Positions 8,743 to 17,003 are shown, numbered from the stretch's first letter. The stretch: DNA of 42,093 bases from Verrucomicrobiota bacterium (GCA_029548565.1 JAKPNF010000146.1:1-42093); one strand, 5' to 3'. Program-made: numbers and translations. Notes: a model not told the origin generated them from the sequence alone.

Positions 8743-9375
8743 GGCAGGTCTCTTTTTCTCGGGCGTGGCGCGCGCCTTGCGCTCGTCGTCCATCGCCACG
8801 AATTCGGGAACCGCCTGCACGCCCTCGCTGCGCAGGACTTTTTTGATCGTCCGCAAAACGATTTTCAAGTCGCTCCAAAAAGTGATGTGGCTGACGTACA
8901 GGATGTCGATTTTAAATTTCTGATCCCAAGAGAGATCGTTGCGCCCGCTAACCTGCGTGAGTCCCGTGATCCCCGGACGTACCTTGTGCCGTTTTTTTTC
9001 CTCCTCGGTATAATACGGCAAATACTGCGGCAACAGCGGGCGGGGGCCGACAAACGACATGTCTCCCTTCAGCACATTGAACAGTTGGGGCAGCTCGTCG
9101 AGGCTTAGCTTGCGCAGCAAAATGCCCAGCGGCGGCAGGCGCTCTTTGTCGCTGAGCAAGTTCCCCGTCGCGTCGCGCGCGTCGGTCATGGTGCGGAACT
9201 TGTACAGCGTGAAAATCTTCTCGTCTTTGCCCGGGCGCTCGTGCGCGAAAATGACGGGGCTGCCCAGTTTCACGCGCACCAATAGCCAAACCACCAACAG
9301 CAGCGGCCAGATCGCCATCAACAGCGCGAGGCTGCCCAAAAAATCAATCGGTCGTTTGAAAAAGCACAGATACAT
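8740..9375 (-). CDS. Undecaprenyl-phosphate sugar-1-phosphate transferase, PglC/WcaJ-type catalytic core
   Basis: Small monotopic phosphoglycosyl transferase of about 211 aa that would move a sugar-1-phosphate from a UDP-sugar to undecaprenyl phosphate, the first membrane step of surface glycan or exopolysaccharide synthesis. One N-terminal membrane segment ('FLGSLALLMAIWPLLLVVWLL') is followed by 'GSPVIFAHERPG', 'TLYKFRTM', the catalytic Asp-Glu in 'LSLDELPQLFNVLKGDMSFVGPRP', and 'VRPGITGLTQVSGRNDLSW'. The ORF track start is a TTG at 9423; I prefer ATG 9375 ('MYLCFFKRPIDF'), which matches the normal family N-terminus. The C-terminal tail is basic and rich in Ala, Lys and Arg. It stands apart from the polysaccharide locus at the other end of the window. 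Sugar specificity is unknown. Confidence 0.9.
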   Translation of the reverse strand: MYLCFFKRPIDFLGSLALLMAIWPLLLVVWLLVRVKLGSPVIFAHERPGKDEKIFTLYKFRTMTDARDATGNLLSDKERLPPLGILLRKLSLDELPQLFNVLKGDMSFVGPRPLLPQYLPYYTEEEKKRHKVRPGITGLTQVSGRNDLSWDQKFKIDILYVSHITFWSDLKIVLRTIKKVLRSEGVQAVPEFVAMDDERKARATPEKKRPA

Positions 9376-9450
9376 GTGTCGGACAATTTTAAAAATTATC
9401 CTTAAAACACACGCCTCATTCAAACGAAAAGGCGCATGAGCGCGGCGGCA

Positions 9451-9759
9451 TCAGGCGGCTTGGCGTTTGCCCGGCAGCGCGCACATGATCAGTACGACCA
9501 GCAGGCCGATACCGGTCAGCAGCAACAGCAGCCACCACGGGCTGAATCCCGCATCGCGCAGGCGCCGCGCGGCCACGGCCAGACCCGGCAACAACACCGC
9601 CAGTGCGTAGATCATGTCCACTATCGGGATAATTCCCAACACAAGGCCGACCACAAAGTTGACGGCGAAAAAGAGCCAGTACTCCTGCCGCGAGGCCGTT
9701 CCTTCAAAAACGGCGTACTTTTTCAAAACGCCCACATAATTGTCGATCAGAATTTTCAT
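9451..9759 (-). CDS. DUF805 family small inner-membrane protein
   Basis: 102 aa from the ATG at 9759 ('MKILIDNYVGVLKKYAVFEG'); the longer ORF start at 9840 adds unrelated residues and runs through an inverted repeat, so it is rejected. The sequence has the DUF805 layout: an N-terminal amphipathic part with 'GTASRQEYWLFF', then hydrophobic segments ('FVVGLVLGIIPIVDMIYALAVLLPGLAVAARRLRD' and 'WWLLLLLTGIGLLVVLIM'). The motif 'ARRLRDAGFSPWW' between helices is typical of the family. Function is unknown; it is a membrane protein with no catalytic residues that I can name. It follows GH32 on the same strand with a 100-bp gap and precedes the sugar transferase by 75 bp; a shared transcript is possible. 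Confidence 0.8.
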   Translation of the reverse strand: MKILIDNYVGVLKKYAVFEGTASRQEYWLFFAVNFVVGLVLGIIPIVDMIYALAVLLPGLAVAARRLRDAGFSPWWLLLLLTGIGLLVVLIMCALPGKRQAA

Positions 9760-9774
9760 GATATAAGGATTAGT

Positions 9775-9810
9775 TTTCAAGAGCACACGCCACGGCGCGT
9801 GCTCTTGAAA
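9775..9810. repeat. 36-nt inverted repeat upstream of the DUF805 gene
   Basis: TTTCAAGAGCAC and GTGCTCTTGAAA pair perfectly (12 bp); after one A/C mismatch, CGC/GCG continues the stem around a small loop. It lies between the 3' end of the GH32 gene (9860) and the DUF805 start (9759), both on the minus strand. Neither side has a T tract, so a simple intrinsic terminator is not obvious; an mRNA-stabilising or operator-type role is possible. Confidence 0.55.
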
Positions 9811-9859
9811 TATACACCCATTGCCCGTTTTGGCAAACAAGGCGGCCGGAACAATAATT

Positions 9860-12049
9860 TTATCGCGCTTGCACCCCGTAAGCGCTTGCGCCGTCCCAGA
9901 TCGACTTCAACTCATAAACCTGGCCATCCAAAACGCTCGCTTTTCCGCCCTCGGCGCGCAGTTCAATCTCAGGGGCGCCCTTGGGCGCGTCCACCGACCC
10001 GGTGCTGATGAAAACAGCGCCCGCGTTGGCGAACACTTCCTGCAGGCAAATATCCGCGAGCACTTGCAGCTTGATGGTTCCGTCGACGGGATTTAGCGGC
10101 GCTTCATAAGGCCCGGCTTTCAACGTCTTGTTTTTCACATCGTAAACTGTCTCCCGACCGGAGATTTTTAAAATTATTTTTTGCGCGTCGCCCAATTTGA
10201 TCACGGCATTGACATCCAACAAATGTGTGCCGGGGTTGAGCTTTAGCGGCTTGCCCGGAGAAACCGATTGTTTCGGCAATGAATGCGTTTTTGTGCGCAG
10301 CAAGGCCAGTTCTTCGACCGGTTCGGCACACAGGCGGATTTCGGAATCGACCGTGCGCAGGCTCATCTGCGTGGGGATGCTGGCCTTCATGTTAAAGGGC
10401 ATGTCCTTGGCGGCGAACTTCGACCAGCCGATCTGCACGACGCGGCCGTTGGGCACGTTGTTGAACGCCTGCGCCGCGTAGTAATGGCCGTAGAACACTT
10501 TTTTGCGGTCCCAACTGTCGGGCGTGAAGACCTCGCTGTCGAAATCGCCCACGAGGTACTCCGCATTGCCGCCGAAGATGACCCACTTGTAATTGCGCGC
10601 ATTCCCGTCAACTGGCAGGCGGTACAGTTCGGCGCATTCGTAAAAATTCGGGAGCACGCAGGTGCGTTTCCACTGCTTCAAGTCGGGCGAGGTAAAGATC
10701 ACCAACGACTTGACCTTGTCCACGAGGCTGTAGACGACGATCACCCAGTGCCCCTGTTTTTTCCCATTGGGTTGGTACCAAAAAATCTTGGGGTCGCGCC
10801 CGTCGCCTTCGGGGTGAATCCAGACAGGATTGCCTTCGTATTTTTTGAAAGTGAACCCGTTGTCGTGGCTGTAAAAAAGCGCCTCGCCGCCCGCGCCCGC
10901 ACTGCGGGGCCCGGCATCTGTGAATGCCGCCACGATCGCGGGTTTATCTTTCGTTCCAAAGCCCGTCGTGTTCTGCTCGTCAATGGCCGCGCTGCCCGAA
11001 AAAACCGCCCCGCCCGCCTGCGTCCAAGGGCGCAGAGCGATGCGCTGCTCGCGCCAATGCATGAGGTCTTCCGAGATCGCGTGCCCCCAGTGCATATTGG
11101 CGTGCGACCAGCCGTAGGGGTTGTGCTGGAAGTACAGGTGCCAAAATTTCCCGTCGTAAAACAGGCCGTTGATGTCGTTCATCCAGCCGCGCGCGGGGCT
11201 GAAGTGGTACTGCGGGCGGCGGGACTCGCGGTAAAGGTCTTGCGCCCCCTCAAGACGGTCGGCCGAAAAGATTTTTTCCAACCCGGCAGGCCCCATGCCA
11301 AGCTCGTCGATTTCCACACGCAGAGTTTGCCCCTTGAATTCGTCGACTTCCATCGCAACCCAAAAGTCGGGCTCTCCCGAGCTGTCCATCTGGATGTCGC
11401 TGATGCGCACGGGTGCTCCTTCGTGCGAAACCACCATGCGCCCCTTTCTGTTTTTGCCGCTGGTGGGGATGTTCAAATAGCGCCCCTCAATCTTAATCTC
11501 GCGCACCAACTCATCGGGCTCGCGCACGCTTGGGGAATCGCTTAGGTAAAAATGGTCGGCGTCAATGTGCCCCCAGCCGCCGCTGCTCTCGTCCAGGATC
11601 TCGACCTGGATGCGCTTGCCCTGATAGGCCTGCAAGTCAAACTGCGCGTTTTTAAAGACCTCGGCGTTGCGCCCCGTAATCGAGTCAACAAGCTTTCCCT
11701 CAACCAGCAGATTCACGCAGGCCTTTTCAGGCTGATTGCCGCCCGCGATCATGAAGCACAGGTAGCGGCGCTCGGCCTTGAACTCGGGCGAAAGCAGCCG
11801 CCCTGTCAGCCGGTCGTTGTTTTTGTGGGCGCTGGTGACGAAAAAGTTTCCCTGCGTGCCGTCGTTTTTGTGCACAAAAGGTTTCACCGTGGCCGGAGCC
11901 TCGCCAAAGGCCTCGCCCTCGGCCGTCCAGTTTTGATAGCTGCCGTCCTCGAAATCGGCCACCACAATATCGGGCCGGCCGGCAAAGGCGTTCACACACA
12001 AAAGCAAAAGCGCACCCGCGCACAGAAGGGAGTTTTTGAAGAAGGGCAT
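9860..12049 (-). CDS. Secreted GH32 fructan hydrolase (levanase/inulinase/invertase type)
   Basis: 729-aa exported enzyme that cleaves beta-fructosides such as levan, inulin or sucrose. A signal peptide ('MPFFKNSLLCAGALLLLCVNAFA') precedes an N-terminal beta-sandwich region ('VVADFEDGSYQNWTAEGEAFG') and a second accessory stretch of the kind found before the catalytic domain in many GH32 proteins (DUF4980-like). The five-bladed propeller shows the nucleophile Asp in 'GWMNDINGLFYDGKFWHLYF' (about residue 290), the transition-state Asp in 'GRDPKIFWY' (about 418) and the acid/base Glu in 'FYECAELYRL' (about 471). The usual NDPNG is NDING here. The C-terminal beta sandwich of the family follows. 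Regulation is not evident; it is the first of three closely spaced secreted carbohydrate enzymes. Confidence 0.92.
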   Translation of the reverse strand: MPFFKNSLLCAGALLLLCVNAFAGRPDIVVADFEDGSYQNWTAEGEAFGEAPATVKPFVHKNDGTQGNFFVTSAHKNNDRLTGRLLSPEFKAERRYLCFMIAGGNQPEKACVNLLVEGKLVDSITGRNAEVFKNAQFDLQAYQGKRIQVEILDESSGGWGHIDADHFYLSDSPSVREPDELVREIKIEGRYLNIPTSGKNRKGRMVVSHEGAPVRISDIQMDSSGEPDFWVAMEVDEFKGQTLRVEIDELGMGPAGLEKIFSADRLEGAQDLYRESRRPQYHFSPARGWMNDINGLFYDGKFWHLYFQHNPYGWSHANMHWGHAISEDLMHWREQRIALRPWTQAGGAVFSGSAAIDEQNTTGFGTKDKPAIVAAFTDAGPRSAGAGGEALFYSHDNGFTFKKYEGNPVWIHPEGDGRDPKIFWYQPNGKKQGHWVIVVYSLVDKVKSLVIFTSPDLKQWKRTCVLPNFYECAELYRLPVDGNARNYKWVIFGGNAEYLVGDFDSEVFTPDSWDRKKVFYGHYYAAQAFNNVPNGRVVQIGWSKFAAKDMPFNMKASIPTQMSLRTVDSEIRLCAEPVEELALLRTKTHSLPKQSVSPGKPLKLNPGTHLLDVNAVIKLGDAQKIILKISGRETVYDVKNKTLKAGPYEAPLNPVDGTIKLQVLADICLQEVFANAGAVFISTGSVDAPKGAPEIELRAEGGKASVLDGQVYELKSIWDGASAYGVQAR

Positions 12050-12178
12050 CCTCTATGAGTAGGCAAGCCGCCCTGCCTTGTCAAGAATGCCCGTTGCAGA
12101 GATTTTTCAAGCCGTTCTTGTTTTTTGCCCAAATTTTATCGGCACAGACACCGCGGGGCTTTATATTTTAAGCTATCC

Positions 12179-12787
12179 ATGGATGAAAAAACGGTCAGCA
12201 TTTTTGTTTTCAACACGGCCTGCGTGCTCTTGCTGGGTTGGGGGCTTTCCAAGTTCCAGCGCCGCATGCTCGCGCGGCGCCTGCCCGATGATGTGCAAAA
12301 ACTGCGGCCCGGGCGCTGGATACTTTTCATGTCGATGCTGTCTTTTTGGATGGGGCTGCTGTTTTTGATGACCTATATTTTCTCAAAATCCGGACTACGT
12401 CCAGTGGCGGACAAGGACCAATGGGTAATGGCGGTCGCCACGCTGCTGTTTTTCCTGTTCGCCGCCAAGGTGGTGCAGGCGTATTTTTGCCTGCTGGGAA
12501 TTTCCCCCAAAGGCTTGGCGTGGTGGACGCCCGGGCGCGGCAAGCAAGAGGCCCTGCGCGCGCGCTGGAGCGAGATCAAGCGCGTGCGCGCTGGGGCGCT
12601 GAGCGGCCGCTTCCACATTCTGACAAAAGGCGGCGCGAGCTTTTCCAATTATTTTTACGGGCAAGAAACCGGCGCTTTACTGGACGCCTTTGACCAGCAC
12701 CTGCCCAAGTCGGCGCTGGGCGCGAAAACAAAAAGCGTGTTTGAAAAGCTGCGCGCGCGCATCGTGCGTTACGCGCCCAAGAAATAA
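12179..12787 (+). CDS. Uncharacterised inner-membrane protein, two TM segments and a cytosolic C-terminal domain
   Basis: I do not recognise a named family. The ATG at 12179 ('MDEKTVSIFVFNTACVLLLGWG') is preferred to the upstream ATG at 12125, which adds a basic stretch before the first membrane segment. About 202 aa: a hydrophobic N-terminus, a second strong helix ('WILFMSMLSFWMGLLFLMTYIF'), a third hydrophobic stretch ('WVMAVATLLFFLFAAKVVQAYF'), then a soluble basic C-terminus with 'RARWSEIKRVRAGALSGRFHILTKGG', a pattern loosely like bacterial PH-like (YdbS/YdbT) domains. It is divergent from GH32 and followed by GH51. Coding status is supported by length, a plausible start and consistent third-position G+C; function is open. 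Confidence 0.7.
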   Translation: MDEKTVSIFVFNTACVLLLGWGLSKFQRRMLARRLPDDVQKLRPGRWILFMSMLSFWMGLLFLMTYIFSKSGLRPVADKDQWVMAVATLLFFLFAAKVVQAYFCLLGISPKGLAWWTPGRGKQEALRARWSEIKRVRAGALSGRFHILTKGGASFSNYFYGQETGALLDAFDQHLPKSALGAKTKSVFEKLRARIVRYAPKK

Positions 12788-12953
12788 AGGGAAACTCTCT
12801 CGAAGATTTTCTGCCTGTCGTCTCACGCCTTTGCGCGCTGGCATTTGGGGCGGGAAATTTGTCAAATATTTATGATTGATTCTTTTCATAAAATCAACGA
12901 TCATTCTTTTATTCTTTTCTACAAAAACGCACAGCGCCAACTATCAACCCCCC

Positions 12954-14942
12954 ATGAAAAAACAACTCCTGCTTGCCCTGTCCGCCCTGATGTTTGCGCC
13001 CGTGCTGCACGGCGCGGCCGACGCCCTCGCCGAAGCTCCGCCTCCTCCGCCCGCGCTGGTCGAGATTTTTGCCGACACGCAAAACCCCGTGTGCGAGGTG
13101 CCCGACAAGCTCTTTGGCATTTTCATCGAGGACGTCAACGGCGCGGCCGACGGCGGGCTGTATGCCGAGCTTATTAAAAACCGCTCCTTCGAATTTCGGC
13201 ACTCTCTTTCAGACTGGGGAACCCACGGCGATGTCGCGGTGCGCAGCGACGATCCCGCCTTCAAAAACAACCCGCGCTATGTGCGCATGAAGGCGTTTCG
13301 CGCCGGGCCGCGCAAGCGCATGGTCGGCTCTTTTCTGGAGAACAAGGGCTTTTGGGGCGGCATGGGCATCCGCAAGGGCGAGACGTACCGCGTGAGCTTT
13401 TACGCGCGCGCGCCCAAGCCGTTAAAAATCGGCCTGTACCTCATGTCCGCCGGCAACGAGGTCATCGCCAAGCCGAAGGTCGCGGTGACGGTCGACAGCA
13501 ACCAGTGGAAACGCTACGAGACGCAAATGACCGCCTCGCGCATGGAACCCAATGGCCGTTTTATTTTCGAACTGGCCGACGAGGGAACGGTCGATGTCGA
13601 CCACATCTCGATGTTCCCCAAGACCACCTGGCAGGGGCGCGAAAACGGTCTGCGCCCCGATCTGATGCACGCGTTGTATGACCTCAAGCCAAAACATTTC
13701 CGCTTCCCCGGCGGCTGCATCGTCGAGGGCTTCTTTCTAAAAGACCGTTACCGCTGGAAAAATTCCGTCGGCGCGGTCGAGGAGCGCATACCCGTGCAAA
13801 GCATGTGGGGCATGTCGCCCGAAAAATTCGTGCCCGGCTACGTGCAGTCGCTGGGCTTGGGTTTTTATGAGTATTTTTTAATGGCCGAAGACCTCGGCGC
13901 CGAACCCATGCCCATCCTCAACTGCGGCTTGGCCTGCCAAGCTCGCTCGTGCGAAGTCGAGCCGCTGGACAAAATGCAGCCCTACCTGCAAGACGCGCTG
14001 GATCTCATCGAATTTGCCAACGGCCCGACGGACACAAAATGGGGCGCCCTGCGCGCGCAGATGGGCCACCCGGAGCCGTTTAACATGAAGATCATCGGCA
14101 TCGGCAATGAGCAGCGCGGGGAAGTTTATCAGGAACGCCTAAAACTGTTTGTCGACCTGTTGCGCGAAAGACATCCCGACATAGAAATCGTGGCCTGCTC
14201 AGGCGACGACGCGCGCTTCGACGCGCTCAACGCCGACATCAAGCGCATGAAGCTGCAGTACCGCGACGAGCACTACTACAACACCTCCAAATGGTTTTTT
14301 GAAAACGCCGGAAAGTTCGACAGCTACGAGCGCGGCGGGCCGAAAGTTTACCTCGGCGAATATGCCGTTTGTTACAGCGGGCTGGAACGCAAAAACGCCT
14401 TCAACTCCGCGCTGGCGGAAGCCGCCTTCATGACGGGCATAGAACGCAACTGCGACGTGGTCGCCATGGCCTGCTACGCCCCGCTGCTGGCCAACCCGGC
14501 AGCGCACGTGTGGTCACCGGACTTGATCTTCTTCAACGCCTTCGACCGCCTGCTCACTTGCAGCTACTACGTCCAAAAAATGTTCTCCCTCAACGTGGGC
14601 GACCAGTTGATCAAACTTTCCAGCCCGCAGACCGACCTCAAAGGCGGCTCACGCCTCTACGCCAGCGCGATGCAAACGCAAGAGGAAATCATCATCAAGC
14701 TGGTCAACGCCAATCCCCAGCCCGTGAGCGTTTCCTTCGCCTTCCCCAAAACGGAAAACGTGCAACGCGATGTGACAATAGAAACCCTGCGCTCCGACAA
14801 CGTGCGTGCGGAAAACACATTTGACGATCCCCTAAAAATCGTCCCGCAAACACAAAAAATCCGCCTGGCGGCGGACGGAAAAAACAAGCTCGCCCTCGAA
14901 GGCAATTCCGTGAACGTGCTAAAGTTCAAGCGCGCGAAATAA
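12954..14942 (+). CDS. Secreted GH51 alpha-L-arabinofuranosidase
   Basis: 662 aa from ATG 12954 ('MKKQLLLALSALMFAPVLHG' signal peptide); the ORF track start at 12876 is upstream of this and less likely. It would release arabinose from arabinan, arabinoxylan or similar glycans outside the cytoplasm. A carbohydrate-binding-like beta sandwich (about residues 80-220, 'RKGETYRVSFYARAPKPLKIG') is inserted before the TIM barrel, as in many bacterial GH51 enzymes. Catalytic residues are visible: acid/base Glu in 'GIGNEQRGE' (about 383) and nucleophile Glu in 'VYLGEYAVCYSG' (about 468); 'FRFPGGCIVEG' (about 248) is a family block. The C-terminal beta domain ends at 'NVLKFKRAK'. An intrinsic terminator follows at 14991. 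It is next to another secreted hydrolase and not in an obvious operon with a transporter. Confidence 0.92.
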   Translation: MKKQLLLALSALMFAPVLHGAADALAEAPPPPPALVEIFADTQNPVCEVPDKLFGIFIEDVNGAADGGLYAELIKNRSFEFRHSLSDWGTHGDVAVRSDDPAFKNNPRYVRMKAFRAGPRKRMVGSFLENKGFWGGMGIRKGETYRVSFYARAPKPLKIGLYLMSAGNEVIAKPKVAVTVDSNQWKRYETQMTASRMEPNGRFIFELADEGTVDVDHISMFPKTTWQGRENGLRPDLMHALYDLKPKHFRFPGGCIVEGFFLKDRYRWKNSVGAVEERIPVQSMWGMSPEKFVPGYVQSLGLGFYEYFLMAEDLGAEPMPILNCGLACQARSCEVEPLDKMQPYLQDALDLIEFANGPTDTKWGALRAQMGHPEPFNMKIIGIGNEQRGEVYQERLKLFVDLLRERHPDIEIVACSGDDARFDALNADIKRMKLQYRDEHYYNTSKWFFENAGKFDSYERGGPKVYLGEYAVCYSGLERKNAFNSALAEAAFMTGIERNCDVVAMACYAPLLANPAAHVWSPDLIFFNAFDRLLTCSYYVQKMFSLNVGDQLIKLSSPQTDLKGGSRLYASAMQTQEEIIIKLVNANPQPVSVSFAFPKTENVQRDVTIETLRSDNVRAENTFDDPLKIVPQTQKIRLAADGKNKLALEGNSVNVLKFKRAK

Positions 14943-14990
14943 GTCGGTATTCTTCCTCAATGCAGGAGCCATCCCCTCATCCCGGCTTGC

Positions 14991-15012
14991 GGATGCGGGC
15001 GCATCCTTTTTT
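14991..15012 (+). terminator. Intrinsic terminator after the GH51 gene
   Basis: GGATGC-gggc-GCATCC (14991-15006) is followed directly by six T residues, 48 nt after the GH51 stop. This is a classical rho-independent terminator layout on the plus strand and separates GH51 from the next gene. Confidence 0.75.
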
Positions 15013-15080
15013 ATCTCGATTCTTTTGTGTGCCTCTTTTAGCGTTATAACTGTATTTTAACCTCAACCCAAAACGCCTTC

Positions 15081-16775
15081 ATGAAAAAAATAATTCCCCT
15101 TCTACTGGCACTGTCTGTGCCTGTGCTCATCGCCGCCGACGGCAAGTCCAAGCCCGAATTTAAAATCATTTATAATAACGACACGACGAATATTTTGAGC
15201 TCCGTCAGCCCCTTTAACCCCGACGGCAGGGGCGATCTGGAAAAAATGATCATCGCTTCCGTCGATGAGACAGCCGAGTGCGGCGGGGTGGACGTGCTTA
15301 TGATGGCTTCCGGCATGGGTTGGGATCCCTGGTGGAAAAGCAAAGCCCTCCCCATGAAAAAGCACACCGCCTGGCAGATGAAACGCAAGGGGCGCAAACC
15401 CAGCGCCTGGCAGCAGTATGTGCTGGACGGCAAAGACCTCGTGGACACTTTTTCCAAGCAGGCGCACAAGCGCAAGCAGGTTGTTTTCGCCACGTTTCGC
15501 ATGAACGACGGGCACCACTATTTTGGCGCCGCCCGCATCGAAGACCCCGACAAGCGCGCGGCGGCGATGGCCATCACGCAATTCTTTGACGAGAACCCAC
15601 AGTTTCGCCTGGGTCCCGAGGCCGACCCGGACGCGCGCACCCAGTACGCGCTGGACTTCGCCCACCCCGAGGTGCGCCAGTACCGCATGCAGTTCATCAA
15701 GGAGCTCGCCCAAAAAGACATCGACGGCATCGAGCTGGATTTCATGCGCTTTTGGATCATCTTTCACCCCTTCCGCACCACAAGCCAAGAGCGCGCCGAC
15801 ATCATCACAAACTTTGTGAAGGAAGTGCGCGCCGAATTCGACAAGCACGCCAAATCCGGCCAACGCCGCTACATCTGCGTGCGCATCCCCGCCTACCGCG
15901 ACGTGATGGACAAAATGGGCGTCGACCCCGTGCGCCTGGCCACGGAAGCCGGCGTGGACATGTTCAACGTCAGCGGTCACTATTGGTCCAACCTGCAAAA
16001 CGAGGCCGCGCAGATTAAAAAATCCCTGCCGGACAACGTCGCCGTTTACACCGAGCAGCACTTCACCAACGCCAAACAAAATTACAAGGTGCCCATGGGC
16101 TCCGAGGACGGCCAAGGCGTGTTGTATGAAAACAGCGGCAATGTCCCGGCTAACGCGAAGATCTCGTGGGTGTTCCGCCGCACGACCGACCAGGCACTCA
16201 TCACGGCCGCCCACATGGCCTACGCGCGCGGCGTGGACGGCTTGAGCTTCTTCAACTTCCAGTACTACCGCAGCACGCGCAACCCGACCGACGTTTTTGG
16301 CAAAAACCACGAGCCGCCGTACTACATCTTCAAATACCTGCGCGATCCGGCCTACGTGTCCAAACAAGACCAGTACTACTTCATCGGCCTGACGCACAAC
16401 GAACCGGCGCGTGACAACCGCCCCTTCCAAAACGTCTTCGTGACCGAGGTACCGCAGACCCAGTGGCTCGACATGGCCCCGCCCGTGGGCGGCTGGAAGA
16501 CCGACGGGCGCCTGCGCATCCAGAGCATCAACGACCTGAGCGACACCGACTGGTGCGTATGCATCAACGGCACAAAGCTCGCGCCCAACGCCGACGTCTC
16601 CGAGCCGTACAACAACCCTTACGACACCGCTATCGGCCAAGCCAAAAATTACAAGGCCTTCACGGTGCCCGCCGCGCTGATCAAAGACGGCATGAACGAG
16701 ATAACCATCGTCCTCAAAAAAGGCCCGCCCACGCCATTGTTCTATTTGGACTTGGCGTTAAAAGCGCAAAAGTAA
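15081..16775 (+). CDS. Secreted TIM-barrel putative glycoside hydrolase (GHL10/family-10-like)
   Basis: 564 aa with a signal peptide ('MKKIIPLLLALSVPVLIAADG'). The central part looks like a (beta/alpha)8 barrel of the 'glycosyl hydrolase-like 10' type: 'DIDGIELDFMRFWIIFHP' (about residue 215) carries the acidic strand end typical of these barrels, with later strands 'RRYICVRIPAYRD', 'GVDMFNVSGHYWSNL' and 'GVDGLSFFNFQYY'. The C-terminal ~110 residues form a beta-sandwich-like tail ('WCVCINGTKLAPNAD'). I cannot assign a CAZy family, a catalytic pair or a substrate; proteins of this look are common in Verrucomicrobia, Lentisphaerae and Planctomycetes. It stands alone between a terminator and two tandem hairpins, so probably a single-gene transcript. 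A 512-aa antisense ORF over it is an artefact of GC-rich codons. Confidence 0.75.
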   Translation: MKKIIPLLLALSVPVLIAADGKSKPEFKIIYNNDTTNILSSVSPFNPDGRGDLEKMIIASVDETAECGGVDVLMMASGMGWDPWWKSKALPMKKHTAWQMKRKGRKPSAWQQYVLDGKDLVDTFSKQAHKRKQVVFATFRMNDGHHYFGAARIEDPDKRAAAMAITQFFDENPQFRLGPEADPDARTQYALDFAHPEVRQYRMQFIKELAQKDIDGIELDFMRFWIIFHPFRTTSQERADIITNFVKEVRAEFDKHAKSGQRRYICVRIPAYRDVMDKMGVDPVRLATEAGVDMFNVSGHYWSNLQNEAAQIKKSLPDNVAVYTEQHFTNAKQNYKVPMGSEDGQGVLYENSGNVPANAKISWVFRRTTDQALITAAHMAYARGVDGLSFFNFQYYRSTRNPTDVFGKNHEPPYYIFKYLRDPAYVSKQDQYYFIGLTHNEPARDNRPFQNVFVTEVPQTQWLDMAPPVGGWKTDGRLRIQSINDLSDTDWCVCINGTKLAPNADVSEPYNNPYDTAIGQAKNYKAFTVPAALIKDGMNEITIVLKKGPPTPLFYLDLALKAQK

Positions 16776-16781
16776 GGCTAT

Positions 16782-16818
16782 GCAGGGGAAACTTTTCTGA
16801 AGAAAAGCTTTCCCCTGC
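16782..16818 (+). terminator. Hairpin after the TIM-barrel hydrolase gene
   Basis: GCAGGGGAAACTTTTCT pairs with AGAAAAGCTTTCCCCTGC (one bulged base, 2-nt loop), 6 nt after the stop, then ACCCCTTC. The stem has the same G-then-A-then-T order as the hairpins at 28839, 33493 and (inverted) 29586 and 33697. It probably acts as a 3' end or terminator structure. Confidence 0.6.
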
Positions 16819-16843
16819 ACCCCTTCAAAAGACTTTTTATATA

Positions 16844-16891
16844 GGGCACGAAAACGGGTATTCCAGTTTTGGAATACCCGTTTTCGTGCCC
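16844..16891. terminator. Perfect 22-bp hairpin, second in tandem
   Basis: GGGCACGAAAACGGGTATTCCA (16844-16865), loop GTTT, then the exact reverse complement (16870-16891). Only 25 nt separate it from the preceding hairpin. It is symmetrical, so strand cannot be decided. No T tract follows on the plus strand beyond 'TTCTTTT' ten bases later. Likely a transcript-end or insulator structure upstream of proS. Confidence 0.6.
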
Positions 16892-17003
16892 CAAAGTTCT
16901 TTTAAAGTAATTCAATGAATCTCTCCGCTGCGTACAAGCCCCCGCGCTATTTAAATGCCGCCTTGAAGTGAATCGCCTTTCCTTTTAGGATCACATTTTC
17001 ATC

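Noticed and set aside
10283-11545. 420-aa plus-strand ORF within GH32
   Set aside because: Antisense to the GH32 catalytic motifs; no recognisable domain.
15102-16640. 512-aa ORF on the minus strand opposite the TIM-barrel protein
   Set aside because: It is the antisense frame of a well supported secreted protein; its composition (His, Val, Gly, Ala rich, no domain) is typical of a GC-rich shadow.
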